A DNA stretch of 22,008 nt, taken from the NCBI GenBank assembly GCA_025362535.1, contig JANYGE010000246.1:1-22008 (forward strand), in the 5' to 3' direction. This document shows, piece after piece, positions 1 to 9,425 of the stretch. The stretch is from Hyphomicrobiales bacterium. Lineage in GTDB: Bacteria; Pseudomonadota; Alphaproteobacteria; Rhizobiales; Aestuariivirgaceae. Within the stretch, counting starts at the first letter, position 1. Each line of letters starts with the position of its first letter. The position numbers and the translations under genes are program-made. The notes below the pieces were generated by a model. That model saw only the letters and a list, made by a program, of their open reading frames with translations. It had not been told where the DNA came from and did not search any database.

Positions 1-829
1 GTTCCGCACCTGCACTGTGCAAGTGAATTTGGATTATGCATCTGAAGCCGACATGGTGAAAAAGCTGCGCACCTCAATTGCCCTGCAACCGCTGGCCACA
101 GCCCTGTTTTCCAATTCTCCCTTCTTGGAGGGCAAACCCAATGGCTATCAATCCTTCCGCTCCCATGTGTGGACTGACACTGACAATTCGCGTGCTGGCA
201 TGACTCCCTTTGTGTTTGAAGAGGGCATGGGCTTTGAGCGCTATGTTGATTACGCATTAGATGTGCCCATGTATTTCGCCATGCGGAACGGCCAATATGT
301 GAACACCGCAGGTGAAAGTTTCCGCAAATTCCTCGATGGAAAATTGCCGCAATTGCCGGGTGAAAAACCCACCGTGAAAGATTGGGCCGATCACCTCACC
401 ACGATTTTCCCTGAAGTGCGCTTGAAGAAATATCTCGAAATGCGCGGCGCTGATTCTGGTCTCGCTGATAAGCTTTGTGCCTTGCCTGCTTTCTGGGTGG
501 GACTGCTCTATGATCAAGTTGCATTGGATGCAGCTTTCGATGTGATAAAATTCGCCACCGCCGAACAGCGCCAATCCATGCGCGATGAAGTGCCAAAGCT
601 CGGTCTCAATGCAAAGTTTATGGATCATAGCGTGAAACATCTCGCCAAAGAAGTATTAGCAATTGCTCGCAAAGGCCTTGTTGCGCGCGGGCACGGCGAA
701 GAAAATTTCCTGAATGTCTTGGATGCCGAAGTTCAAACCGGACATTCAAGGTCCGATGTTTTGCTTGAGAAGTATAATGGCGCTTGGGGCAAAGATATCA
801 GTAAGGTCTTTACTGAGAGCGTTTACTAA
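1..829 (+). CDS. gshA: Glutamate-cysteine ligase, plant/alphaproteobacterial type, C-terminal part (cut by window edge)
   Basis: This enzyme joins L-glutamate to L-cysteine with ATP, the first and rate-limiting step of cytosolic glutathione synthesis. The reading frame is open from the first bases of the window, so the 5' end is missing and about 275 residues remain; full-length family members have roughly 450. The visible part begins with FRTCTVQVNLDYASEADM, a signature stretch of the plant-type ligase, and continues with LATALFSNSPFLEGKPNGYQ and VWTDTDNSRAGM, the substrate and nucleotide-binding region of that family. A GTG at 17 is in frame but is internal, because conserved residues lie before it. 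The stop is TAA at 827-829, only four bases from the convergent LysR stop. The family assignment is from conserved motifs recognised by eye and is firm. Confidence 0.93.
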   Translation, partial: FRTCTVQVNLDYASEADMVKKLRTSIALQPLATALFSNSPFLEGKPNGYQSFRSHVWTDTDNSRAGMTPFVFEEGMGFERYVDYALDVPMYFAMRNGQYVNTAGESFRKFLDGKLPQLPGEKPTVKDWADHLTTIFPEVRLKKYLEMRGADSGLADKLCALPAFWVGLLYDQVALDAAFDVIKFATAEQRQSMRDEVPKLGLNAKFMDHSVKHLAKEVLAIARKGLVARGHGEENFLNVLDAEVQTGHSRSDVLLEKYNGAWGKDISKVFTESVY

Positions 830-833
830 AACC

Positions 834-1709
834 TTACTCCGCAGCCAACATCAAGCGCTGGCTGCCCAAGCCTTCCTGCACATGGCGCGCCAGAGCCTCC
901 CCAGCCGAACTTAACTTGCCAGGTTTGCGGATGAGGCCAATGTCGAACACGCCGAGCTTTGGAAATCCATCAGCCTCAGTCAACACGCGCATTCCTGGCC
1001 GCAGGCAAATTTCGGGCATGGCGGCAATAGCCAAGCCTTGTATTACTGCGGCATTGAGTGTGGAGGAGTTCGGGCTGGAATAGGCGATGCGATATTTGCG
1101 GTTGGCACCTTCCAAGGCCTCCACCACCAATTTGCGCCAGATGCAGCCAGTGTGCGAAACCGCTAACGGCAATTCTTCCAGCAAATGCAAACTGTGACGG
1201 GCCGACATGGCCCACACCAATTCTTCCCGCCGTACCGGTTCGCCATTGCGGTCGCCGTAAAAAGTCACGATTGATAAATCAAGCTCACTGCGTTGCACGC
1301 GGTCACTCAAAACTGCACTGCTGTAACATTCCACATCCACCGTCACCAGCGGATGGGTGCGGTTAAAGCGGGCTAGAACTTCGGGCAGAAAAATATCGGC
1401 ATAATCATCCGGCGTGCCAAAGCGCACGGTGCCAGTGATTTCGGGTTTGGTGAACGCTGAAACCGCTTCATCACTGAGGGACACTATGCGGCGCGCATAT
1501 TCAATCAGCCGCTCGCCATCATTGGTAAAACGGCTGCCGCGCCCATCGCGCGCAAACAGCGGGCGACCGAGAACCTCCTCCAGCCTTTTCATCTGCATGG
1601 AAACGGCGGATTGGGTTTTATTCACCTCATCAGCTGCACGAGTGAAGTTGCCCACATCGGCAATAGCAAGGAAGGTTTTGAGCTGGTCAATATCAAGATT
1701 GGGAAGCAT
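834..1709 (-). CDS. LysR-family transcriptional regulator
   Basis: A DNA-binding transcription factor of 291 residues, typical for LysR proteins. Residues about 6-65 form the winged helix-turn-helix (DQLKTFLAIADVGNFTRAAD, then QSAVSMQMKRLEEVLGRPLF). From about residue 90 follows the substrate-binding-like effector domain, including the SSPNSSTLNAAVIQGLAIA segment near the effector pocket. The chosen start is ATG at 1709, preceded by AGG about six bases upstream. An in-frame ATG at 1754 would add 15 residues before the usual LysR N-terminus and is less likely. It is transcribed divergently from a small ORF at 1826 and converges on gshA with a four-base gap. LysR proteins often control the divergent gene and themselves; here that would be the shared 116-bp region. 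The ligand is unknown. Confidence 0.93.
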   Translation of the reverse strand: MLPNLDIDQLKTFLAIADVGNFTRAADEVNKTQSAVSMQMKRLEEVLGRPLFARDGRGSRFTNDGERLIEYARRIVSLSDEAVSAFTKPEITGTVRFGTPDDYADIFLPEVLARFNRTHPLVTVDVECYSSAVLSDRVQRSELDLSIVTFYGDRNGEPVRREELVWAMSARHSLHLLEELPLAVSHTGCIWRKLVVEALEGANRKYRIAYSSPNSSTLNAAVIQGLAIAAMPEICLRPGMRVLTEADGFPKLGVFDIGLIRKPGKLSSAGEALARHVQEGLGSQRLMLAAE

Positions 1710-1825
1710 TTTGCACCTATCATCACAATTATTGATGTGAAGTATAAAATACATTCGTTAGTAAGATCAATCAAAAAATGCGATGTTTATGTATCAAATG
1801 ATCACAAACACTAATGGAGATAAAA
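1710..1825. promoter_or_regulatory. Divergent intergenic region with candidate LysR operator
   Basis: This 116-bp AT-rich gap separates the LysR gene from the divergent small ORF. It contains an inverted repeat, CATCA-N7-TGATG, at 1721-1737, just upstream of the LysR ribosome-binding site, and a TGATCA palindrome at 1799-1804. LysR proteins bind dyads in such gaps and usually repress their own gene. That this repeat is the operator is inference from position and symmetry only. I could not pick convincing -35/-10 boxes. Confidence 0.4.
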
Positions 1826-1930
1826 ATGCGCGAATATGCTTGGCATCAAGCCCAACAATCAGACACTCTGCCCCGTCACGGCGTTTTGATTGAATTCTGG
1901 CGTGAACTTAAATCACTTCTTCGGCGCTAA
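1826..1930 (+). CDS. Small 34-residue protein, possibly a shortened DUF1127 protein
   Basis: The ORF starts at ATG 1826 behind a good ribosome-binding site (GGAGA at 1816-1820) and ends with TAA at 1928-1930. It encodes 34 residues, beginning MREYAWHQAQ and ending EFWRELKSLLRR. The N-terminus resembles, from memory, small rhizobial DUF1127 proteins that start MREYAxHxA and are often found beside LysR genes. Those proteins continue with an arginine-rich helix and an LDDxxLxDIG motif, which is absent here and not recoverable in the other two frames downstream. It may be a truncated DUF1127 gene or an intact micro-protein. Its last 18 bases overlap the convergent 3' end of the DUF937 gene. Existence is supported mainly by the ribosome-binding site and the divergent LysR. 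Confidence 0.45.
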   Translation: MREYAWHQAQQSDTLPRHGVLIEFWRELKSLLRR

Positions 1931-2563
1931 AATTTTGCGGAACACATCCTCAAGGCTTGGCCTTCTGGTGCGCCTGCGCGCTGGGCGGCGGCCATGACGA
2001 TAAGAACTATAGCTGCGCCTCCGTTTGGGCATGAGAGCACTCATCAATCTACGCAAGAGGCCAGCCAGCAAAGCTGAAATAATCATACCGATTATTCCGC
2101 CCCGCGCTGGCGAAACACCAGCAACAGCCGTCATCGGGCCAGCCAAAATCGATGCGGAATGAGCTGCAAGGATCGCCAAAACACTCGTGGCGCTGATCGC
2201 CGAAATTTGTGACAGAGTTTTGCGGGGCAGTTTTGGGGTGACTTTATCTAAAACCGCCATGGCCACTGCAGACGACCCATAGACATCAGCTAAAATTGCG
2301 GCACCGTCTTTTAAAGCTTCTGCACCCATCATGGTATCCGGGCTTTCCAAATCGGAATTTCTGGAGCCATTCTCCAAGATGTCGAGCAAACTATCAAAGA
2401 CATCAGGATCTTGCGCAGCCTTATTTTTCAAACGCTGAGCGATGGCAGGGGTCAAAACAATTAAAACAGCTTCGGCTTGGGCCGCGCTCAAATTTGTCGC
2501 CTTACCCGCATTGGCAAAAAATTGACCGTTTTGGGCAGCGGCAAAAATATCAAGGATCGCCAT
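1913..2563 (-). CDS. DUF937 family protein with membrane segments and a basic tail
   Basis: A 216-residue protein of unknown function. Residues 1-65 (MAILDIFAAAQNGQFF, then LSAAQAEAVLIVLTPAIA) match the DUF937 pattern of a short helix followed by a glutamine- and alanine-rich helical bundle. Two hydrophobic stretches, about residues 118-145 and 153-175, could be membrane segments. The C-terminus from about 178 is dense in Arg and Lys (KRRRSYSSYRHGRRPARRR) and would lie on the cytoplasmic face or bind nucleic acid or lipid. It starts one base after the MATE stop, so it is the last gene of the tldD-HAD-MATE run and is probably translated by coupling. No role can be assigned from sequence. Confidence 0.8.
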   Translation of the reverse strand: MAILDIFAAAQNGQFFANAGKATNLSAAQAEAVLIVLTPAIAQRLKNKAAQDPDVFDSLLDILENGSRNSDLESPDTMMGAEALKDGAAILADVYGSSAVAMAVLDKVTPKLPRKTLSQISAISATSVLAILAAHSASILAGPMTAVAGVSPARGGIIGMIISALLAGLLRRLMSALMPKRRRSYSSYRHGRRPARRRTRRPSLEDVFRKILAPKK

Positions 2564-2564
2564 T

Positions 2565-3908
2565 TCAAATCATCTTTGGCTCTAACTGGCCAACCACCCT
2601 GAAGGCTGTCCAAACCGAGGCAATGCCGAACAACACAGAGCCAATAGCCGTGCCCAACATAACCCCTTCAGGCCCCCAATAGGCGGCCCCTATCAGTGCA
2701 AATGGAACAGTACCCAAAGTGGCCTTGCCCCAGTTGAACCAGGTGGAAAGTGCAGGCCTGCCCAAATTGTTAAAGGCGGCTGCACCAACAAATTGAGCCC
2801 CTGCAAAGGCCCAGCTCGTGGCAATAAAAGTTGCGAAGAAAACCACAAGTTCAGTGGCGCGAGGGGATGCGTTAAACAGATTGGCGATGTTGTGGCGTAA
2901 GAGGAAAAGGATCAAAGACACAATGAGCGTGTAGACCAGTGAAAACGTCATACCATCACGCAAGGATTGGCGCACACGCGCAAAATTTTTCGCTCCAAAA
3001 TTCTGTCCGATCACCGGGCCTACCGCACCAGAAAGTGAAAAAATCATGCCAAAGGCTACTGGCACCAATCTGCCAATGATGGTCGAGGCCGTCACTGCGT
3101 CATTGCCGAATGGAGCCACTACTGCAGTGGTATATGCGATGGTGAAGGGTGTGGCGAGCTGGGTAAGAACTGATGGAAATGCAATCTGCCAAATAGCCGA
3201 AATATCGCGCTTTAATCCGGCCCAAGTCGGCATATTCATGAATCTATGAACATAGACTAAGCCATACATGCCGATGAGAAATGCAATGAAATCCGAAATA
3301 GCATTAGCTGCCGCTGCGCCTTGAATGCCCCATCCGAACCAAAAAATGAAAATCGGATCCAGTATGAGAGTGGTGATCGCCGCAGCGAGAGTTATATACA
3401 TCGGGCGTCTCGCATCACCAAGCCCGCGCAGACTGAACGAACAGCTGAGTGCGGCAGAGAGAAAAATAAATCCAGGCGTCAGCGTCCACACGAAAAGCTT
3501 GGCTTGCTCAAGTGCTGCACCAGTGGCTCCAAATAAGATGAGAATTTGCGGCAAAAAGATTGCAACACCCACAGTGTAAACCGCCGAAACCAAAACGGTG
3601 AACAACCATGTGCTGGTCGCAAATTCTTTAGCGCGGGCCGCATTGCCCATGCCGAGATTGCGCGCCACCAAAGCTGCCGAAGCAATGCCAGTGCCAATGC
3701 TCAAACTTAAATTTGCAAAGGCAATGGTTCCAGCAAAGCCAATGGCTGCTGTTATATCGGTGTTGTTCAAGCGTGATAGAAAATAGAGATCGGTTAGATC
3801 TACCAAAAACAGCGTCATGAGCCCGACAGCACCTGTCAACGTCATCACAACGATATGACGCATGATTGAGCCTTGCAGAAATTTAGCGGGTACGGATGGA
3901 TTGCTCAT
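2565..3908 (-). CDS. MATE-family multidrug/toxic compound efflux transporter
   Basis: A 447-residue inner-membrane protein with about 12 hydrophobic helices, the usual MATE size. These transporters export cationic drugs or metabolites in exchange for Na+ or H+. Near the N-terminus is VDLTDLYFLSRLNNTDITAA, the family's first-helix motif, followed by GFAGTIAFANLSLSIGTGIA and the loop VARNLGMGNAARAKEFA; the second half repeats the pattern with SGAVGPVIGQNFGAKNFARV. These paired segments mark the two MatE repeats. The ATG overlaps the HAD stop by four bases (ATGA), so the gene is translationally coupled to the phosphatase gene, and DUF937 follows after one base. The substrate cannot be read from sequence. 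Confidence 0.92.
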   Translation of the reverse strand: MSNPSVPAKFLQGSIMRHIVVMTLTGAVGLMTLFLVDLTDLYFLSRLNNTDITAAIGFAGTIAFANLSLSIGTGIASAALVARNLGMGNAARAKEFATSTWLFTVLVSAVYTVGVAIFLPQILILFGATGAALEQAKLFVWTLTPGFIFLSAALSCSFSLRGLGDARRPMYITLAAAITTLILDPIFIFWFGWGIQGAAAANAISDFIAFLIGMYGLVYVHRFMNMPTWAGLKRDISAIWQIAFPSVLTQLATPFTIAYTTAVVAPFGNDAVTASTIIGRLVPVAFGMIFSLSGAVGPVIGQNFGAKNFARVRQSLRDGMTFSLVYTLIVSLILFLLRHNIANLFNASPRATELVVFFATFIATSWAFAGAQFVGAAAFNNLGRPALSTWFNWGKATLGTVPFALIGAAYWGPEGVMLGTAIGSVLFGIASVWTAFRVVGQLEPKMI

Positions 3909-4519
3909 AGGTCAAACCCCAATTGCACAGCTTCCGCCGCTAACAAATCATAATGTGTAAAATGATGCGCGCGCAATCCGGCAATGCGCGCACCTTCTAC
4001 GTTTGATTTTTTATCGTCGATGAACCAGCAGTTTTGTGGGTCGTGTCCCATTGCATTGGTCAGGCGGGTAAAACTTTCGGGATCAGGCTTTTTTGTACCA
4101 AATTCAAACGAACAAAATTTTAGAGAAAAAATCGCTGCGGCCTCTGGGAAAAGCGTATCGAGGTGATTTTTCACAAGCGGGCCGTTATTGGTATAAATTG
4201 CAATCACGGCTTGTGTTGAAAGTTTTTCAGCCAAAGCCAGCACATCTGAATTGGGTTTCATGGCAATGCGCCGCGCTGCAATCCATTGTTCTTTGGTGAT
4301 TGGATATCCCAAACGCTGGCCAAACTCAGCGATATAAACATCCGCGTCTGGATAGCCTCCAGCATCGGCCAGTTCTTCAAAACCTGAATCCCAAAGCGCT
4401 GCCCGCGTGTCGCGCGCTGTGGTGCCCGCCAGCGTTGCAAGTTCTCGCAAACGCCGTCCTAAATCATAGTGGCACAGCACATCATCCATATCGAAAATAA
4501 CCAAATGAGGCCGTGCCAT
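3905..4519 (-). CDS. HAD-superfamily hydrolase (phosphatase-like, subfamily IA type)
   Basis: A 204-residue cytoplasmic hydrolase, likely a small-molecule phosphatase. All four HAD motifs are visible: motif I FDMDDVL with nucleophile D10 and acid/base D12; motif II IYTNNG with T110; motif III KKPDPESF with K144; and motif IV FIDDKKSNV with D168 and D169 for Mg2+. A helical cap of about 65 residues lies between motif I and the Rossmann core, as in type I caps such as epoxide-hydrolase-N or beta-phosphoglucomutase-like proteins. The gene starts two bases after the tldD stop and overlaps MATE by four. The substrate is unknown. Catalytic competence is well supported; the specific reaction is not. 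Confidence 0.9.
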   Translation of the reverse strand: MARPHLVIFDMDDVLCHYDLGRRLRELATLAGTTARDTRAALWDSGFEELADAGGYPDADVYIAEFGQRLGYPITKEQWIAARRIAMKPNSDVLALAEKLSTQAVIAIYTNNGPLVKNHLDTLFPEAAAIFSLKFCSFEFGTKKPDPESFTRLTNAMGHDPQNCWFIDDKKSNVEGARIAGLRAHHFTHYDLLAAEAVQLGFDL

Positions 4520-4521
4520 GC

Positions 4522-5943
4522 TTAGGTTGCCGTACCGCCGACAGTAAGATTATTGATGCGCAATGTCGGTTGACCAACCCCCACTGGAACTCCCTGGCCT
4601 GCTTTTCCGCAAGTGCCAATGCCGGGGTCTAAGGCCATATCATTGCCCACCATGGAAATTTGCTTTAACGCTTCAGCACCAGCGCCAATCAGAATAGCGC
4701 CCTTCACAGGCTGGCCAATTTTACCATCTTCAATCATATAGGCTTCTGTGCAGGTGAACACGAATTTGCCCGACGTAATGTCCACCTGCCCACCACCAAA
4801 TGATTTGGCGTAGAGACCTTTTTTCATTGAGGCGAGAATTTCATCAGGGTGGCGATTGCCATTGAGCATATAAGTATTGGTCATGCGTGGCAGCGGAACA
4901 TGCGCATAAGATTGCCGCCGTCCATTGCCAGTGGGCTTAACCCCTGAAAGCCTGGCATTCATCCGATCTTGCATAAAACCAACCAAAATACCTCTATCAA
5001 TCAAAGTGGTGCAATTGGGTGAAGTGCCCTCATCATCAATACTGATCGACCCTCGCCGATCAACAAGTGTGCCATCATCAACCACCGTCACATCTTCAGA
5101 GGCAATGCGTTGGCCCATCAGGCCTGCAAAAGCTGAAGTGCCTTTGCGATTGAAGTCGCCTTCAAGACCATGGCCAATGGCTTCATGCAGCAATATGCCG
5201 GGCCAGCCTGGACCAAGCAAAACATCCATTTCACCAGCAGGGGCGGGGCCAGCATCAAGGGCGACTAAAGCCTGTCGTACAGCTTCACGCGCTGCCGCCT
5301 GCCAATTTTCTTCCGTAATGTAACTTAAAGGTTGGCCACGCCCACCAAAACCATGGCTGCCTTGGCCGGAGGTTTTATTATCGCTGGTGACCGCCGAAAC
5401 GCCAAAGCGTACCAAGGGCCTAACATCGTGGTAAATTTGTCCATCGGCCCGCGCAATGGTGATAGCTTGCCAATCCATCGCCATCGAAGCGGAAACTTGT
5501 GTCACGCGCGGATCAAGGGCCCGTGTAAATTTATCGACCGCTTCCAGCAAATTCACCTTGGCCGCAAAGCCCATGGCTTCAACCGGATTATCCGACCCAT
5601 AAAGTTTGCGCGTGGGAGCAGCAGGAGAGACATCAATCTGCGCCGAGCGACCGCCATTGAGAATGGATACGCTGGTTGCTGCCGAACGTTTCAAAGCGTC
5701 TAAACTGAGATCGGAAGAATGCGCATAGGCAGCAGTTTCGCCAGAAACGGCGCGCAGACCAAAGCCTTCGGATTCATCAAAACTGGCCGAGCGCAGACGC
5801 CCATCATCATAGACGAAACTTTCTGTTTGACGGCGTTCTATAAAAAGCTCGCCGTCATCAGCCTTAGCCAAAGTATCAGCAATCACGCGTAAAGCTGCAG
5901 CGCCGCCCAGTTTATCAAGATCAGATGAGATTATTTGTGTCAT
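4522..5943 (-). CDS. tldD: TldD metalloprotease subunit
   Basis: TldD is the catalytic half of the TldD/TldE(PmbA) heterodimeric zinc protease, which degrades unfolded peptides and in some bacteria matures microcins and helps remove the CcdA antitoxin. The protein has 473 residues, normal for TldD. The zinc motif HEAIGH is at residues 253-258 (H253, E254, H258) in GILLHEAIGHGLEGDFNRKG, and the conserved C-terminal segment GTCGKAGQGVPVGVGQP is present. The ATG at 5943 follows an in-frame TAA by one codon, so the start cannot lie further upstream; the AAGGG directly before it is very close to the ATG. The partner tldE is not in this window. Upstream lies ialB, 48 bases away on the same strand. 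Confidence 0.96.
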   Translation of the reverse strand: MTQIISSDLDKLGGAAALRVIADTLAKADDGELFIERRQTESFVYDDGRLRSASFDESEGFGLRAVSGETAAYAHSSDLSLDALKRSAATSVSILNGGRSAQIDVSPAAPTRKLYGSDNPVEAMGFAAKVNLLEAVDKFTRALDPRVTQVSASMAMDWQAITIARADGQIYHDVRPLVRFGVSAVTSDNKTSGQGSHGFGGRGQPLSYITEENWQAAAREAVRQALVALDAGPAPAGEMDVLLGPGWPGILLHEAIGHGLEGDFNRKGTSAFAGLMGQRIASEDVTVVDDGTLVDRRGSISIDDEGTSPNCTTLIDRGILVGFMQDRMNARLSGVKPTGNGRRQSYAHVPLPRMTNTYMLNGNRHPDEILASMKKGLYAKSFGGGQVDITSGKFVFTCTEAYMIEDGKIGQPVKGAILIGAGAEALKQISMVGNDMALDPGIGTCGKAGQGVPVGVGQPTLRINNLTVGGTAT

Positions 5944-5991
5944 CCCTTAACATAGGCAATGGCAAACCCACCTGCCAGTGCGAACTTAGAT

Positions 5992-6645
5992 TTATTTTGC
6001 AGGCATAAGTTTGGTTAAATCAGCAATGCCTTCAGCAAATCCGGCCAAAGGCACTTTGATCGGGAAACCATTGCCGGGGCGATCATAAACATAAAACGTG
6101 ACAACCTTGCCCTTCTCAAATTTTTTGAGGGTGGCATCAGAGGCTTCGCCAAAACCTTCGCAAGCCCGGCCGATGCAGCGGGTGAAATTCATCCGCCCAT
6201 CCAAAGCAGCACCATCAATTTCCATAGCAACACCAGTCGGCAGATAAACTCCCAGCGGCACCATGGCGCGCATTAAGGTCTGTGATTTATCGCCTTGCTT
6301 AATTTTATTGATGATCAGCTGAATGCCAATATTAGGGTTCTTCTCATTAGCCGCACCAGTGACCATGCCGCAAGATTTTTGCGCTGGCTGATCGCCTTGG
6401 GCCGGAATCTCACTGCATTGCACGAGCCATTTGCCATGGGTTGAGATCGTTTCAACTGGAGGAGCAGTGGGCTGCCCTGCGGCCTGTGGCGGATTTTTCC
6501 GCGGACCCAAACCCTTGGGCGGCAATTTTGGGGCATCAACTTTCGCATCTTGTGCCGAGGCAGCACCAGCCAAACTAAAACCAACACAAATGGCCAAAGC
6601 CAATTGGCAAACAGTACGAATTTTCACGATTCGCTTTTCCTTCAT
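5992..6645 (-). CDS. Invasion-associated locus B (IalB) family exported protein
   Basis: A 217-residue periplasmic or envelope protein. The N-terminus has a signal peptide with basic residues, a hydrophobic core LALAICVGFSLAGA and a likely cut after ASA (residue 31). A proline-rich linker (about 35-65) precedes the IalB domain, which starts near THGKWLVQCSEI. Two cysteine pairs, C77/C92 and C157/C162, suggest disulfides. In Bartonella, IalB promotes red-cell invasion, but the family is widespread in free-living alphaproteobacteria and its general role is unclear. ATG 6645 lacks a clear ribosome-binding site. A GTG at 6627 has AAGGA at 6638-6642 and would give a conventional signal peptide, so either start is possible. 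It is divergent from the cox cluster. Confidence 0.88.
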   Translation of the reverse strand: MKEKRIVKIRTVCQLALAICVGFSLAGAASAQDAKVDAPKLPPKGLGPRKNPPQAAGQPTAPPVETISTHGKWLVQCSEIPAQGDQPAQKSCGMVTGAANEKNPNIGIQLIINKIKQGDKSQTLMRAMVPLGVYLPTGVAMEIDGAALDGRMNFTRCIGRACEGFGEASDATLKKFEKGKVVTFYVYDRPGNGFPIKVPLAGFAEGIADLTKLMPAK

Positions 6646-6920
6646 TCTTGTTTCAGTGGCTCTTAGCCCCCAATAAATCCGAAAACAACCGCATTTTTAG
6701 GGAACATCTGGTCCGCAATCATGCTTCGTCTCAACTGCAAATGCGGCAGAATTCCGACGCAACGCCAATCACTTGCTCCAATGACGTTTTGCCGCGCCCA
6801 CTTCTGTTGCGGCCATGCGTATTATGTGGTGAAGAAACGGCCTAGAATTGAGTCCCTGATAAGGGATGGCGTGGGCTGTGCAAAAGCAAGCGCAAATTGA
6901 GGAAATATGAGGCAATGACA
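6646..6920. promoter_or_regulatory. Divergent promoter region between ialB and the cox operon
   Basis: This 275-bp stretch must carry promoters for ialB (leftward) and coxB (rightward). I could not find -35/-10 boxes with good spacing in either direction. A small perfect hairpin, TCCCT-GATA-AGGGA, lies at 6853-6866, about 55 bases before the coxB start, and could sit in the 5' leader. Purine-rich GAGGA (6899-6903) and GAGG (6909-6912) precede coxB. No convincing gene lies here. Confidence 0.4.
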
Positions 6921-7742
6921 ATGAGTTCAAAGCGGGTTTTGGGTCTAGTAGCTGCTGCTCTTTTGGTGTGCGCACCACTCAGTGCCTTTGCCGAAGCAGG
7001 CAAAGCCGTTGACTGGCAATTAGGCCTGCAAGACCCTGTGACCCCGGTTGCCGAATATATCCACTGGTTCCACAATATTCTGCTCTGGGTGATCTCAGCA
7101 ATTACGTTGTTCGTTCTTGCTCTGCTCATCGTCGTGATGGTGAAATTCAACGCCAAAGCCAATCCAGTACCTTCTAAAACCACTCACCATGCAGGTCTTG
7201 AAGTGGCGTGGACGATTATTCCTGTTCTCATTCTCGTGGCTATCGCTATTCCATCGATCCGCTTGCTCTATCTGCAACGCGATATTCCAGTTCCTGATAT
7301 GACCATTAAGGTGATTGGCAATCCAAGCTGGAACTGGACATATGAATATCCTGATCTTGGGTTGAATGACGATAAGTCAGCCAAAGTGAGCTTTACATCT
7401 TATCTAATGCCGCAAGCTGATGCCGAAAAAGCAGGTAAGCCTTATCTGCTGGCCACCGATGTTCCGGTTATTGTTCCTGTCAATAAAACCGTCAAGCTCA
7501 TCGTTACCTCTGATCCTGAAGGCATCATCCATTCATGGACCATTCCTTCGTTCGGCGTGAAGATTGACGCCATTCCCGGTCGCCTTAATGAGGACTGGTT
7601 CAAGGCCACGAAAGAAGGCGTTTATTATGGCCAGTGTTCTGAACTTTGCGGCAAAGAACATGCGTTCATGCCAATAGAAGTGCATGTGGTTTCGCAAGAA
7701 GAATTTGATGCTTGGTCTAAAACCAAGCTCGCACAAAACTGA
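6921..7742 (+). CDS. coxB: Cytochrome c oxidase subunit II
   Basis: Subunit II of the aa3-type oxidase accepts electrons from cytochrome c at its binuclear CuA centre. From ATG 6921 it has 273 residues: a signal peptide ending near SAFA, two transmembrane helices (about residues 48-75 and 96-118) and a periplasmic cupredoxin domain. CuA ligands are visible: H204 in IIHSWTIPSFGVKIDAIPGR, and C239, E241, C243, H247 and M250 in GQCSELCGKEHAFM. The start was chosen because GAGG at 6909-6912 sits eight bases before ATG 6921. ATG 6915 and TTG 6897 are also in frame but add only a few residues before the signal peptide. First gene of the oxidase operon, 22 bases before coxA. Confidence 0.97.
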   Translation: MSSKRVLGLVAAALLVCAPLSAFAEAGKAVDWQLGLQDPVTPVAEYIHWFHNILLWVISAITLFVLALLIVVMVKFNAKANPVPSKTTHHAGLEVAWTIIPVLILVAIAIPSIRLLYLQRDIPVPDMTIKVIGNPSWNWTYEYPDLGLNDDKSAKVSFTSYLMPQADAEKAGKPYLLATDVPVIVPVNKTVKLIVTSDPEGIIHSWTIPSFGVKIDAIPGRLNEDWFKATKEGVYYGQCSELCGKEHAFMPIEVHVVSQEEFDAWSKTKLAQN

Positions 7743-7752
7743 TTTGATCTGA

Positions 7753-9420
<1,668 letters not shown>

Positions 9421-9425
9421 TAATA

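Noticed and set aside
257..640. 127-residue minus-strand ORF inside gshA
   Set aside because: It lies antisense to a clearly conserved enzyme, has no recognisable domain and no ribosome-binding context.
5960..5977. TGGCA...TGCCA inverted repeat between ialB and tldD, considered as a terminator
   Set aside because: Only a five-base stem with an eight-base loop and no T-run on the relevant strand.
6648..6845. 65-residue plus-strand ORF in the ialB-coxB gap
   Set aside because: No ribosome-binding site, no family resemblance and odd composition; the gap is better explained as promoter and leader DNA.
6807..6848. TATTAT (6820) and TAGAAT (6843) as -10 boxes for coxB
   Set aside because: No TTGAC-like -35 box lies at 16-18 bases from either, so a promoter call is not supported.
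6853..6866. TCCCT-GATA-AGGGA hairpin before coxB, considered as a riboswitch or terminator
   Set aside because: Too small for a riboswitch and lacking a U-tract; kept only as a note in the regulatory region.
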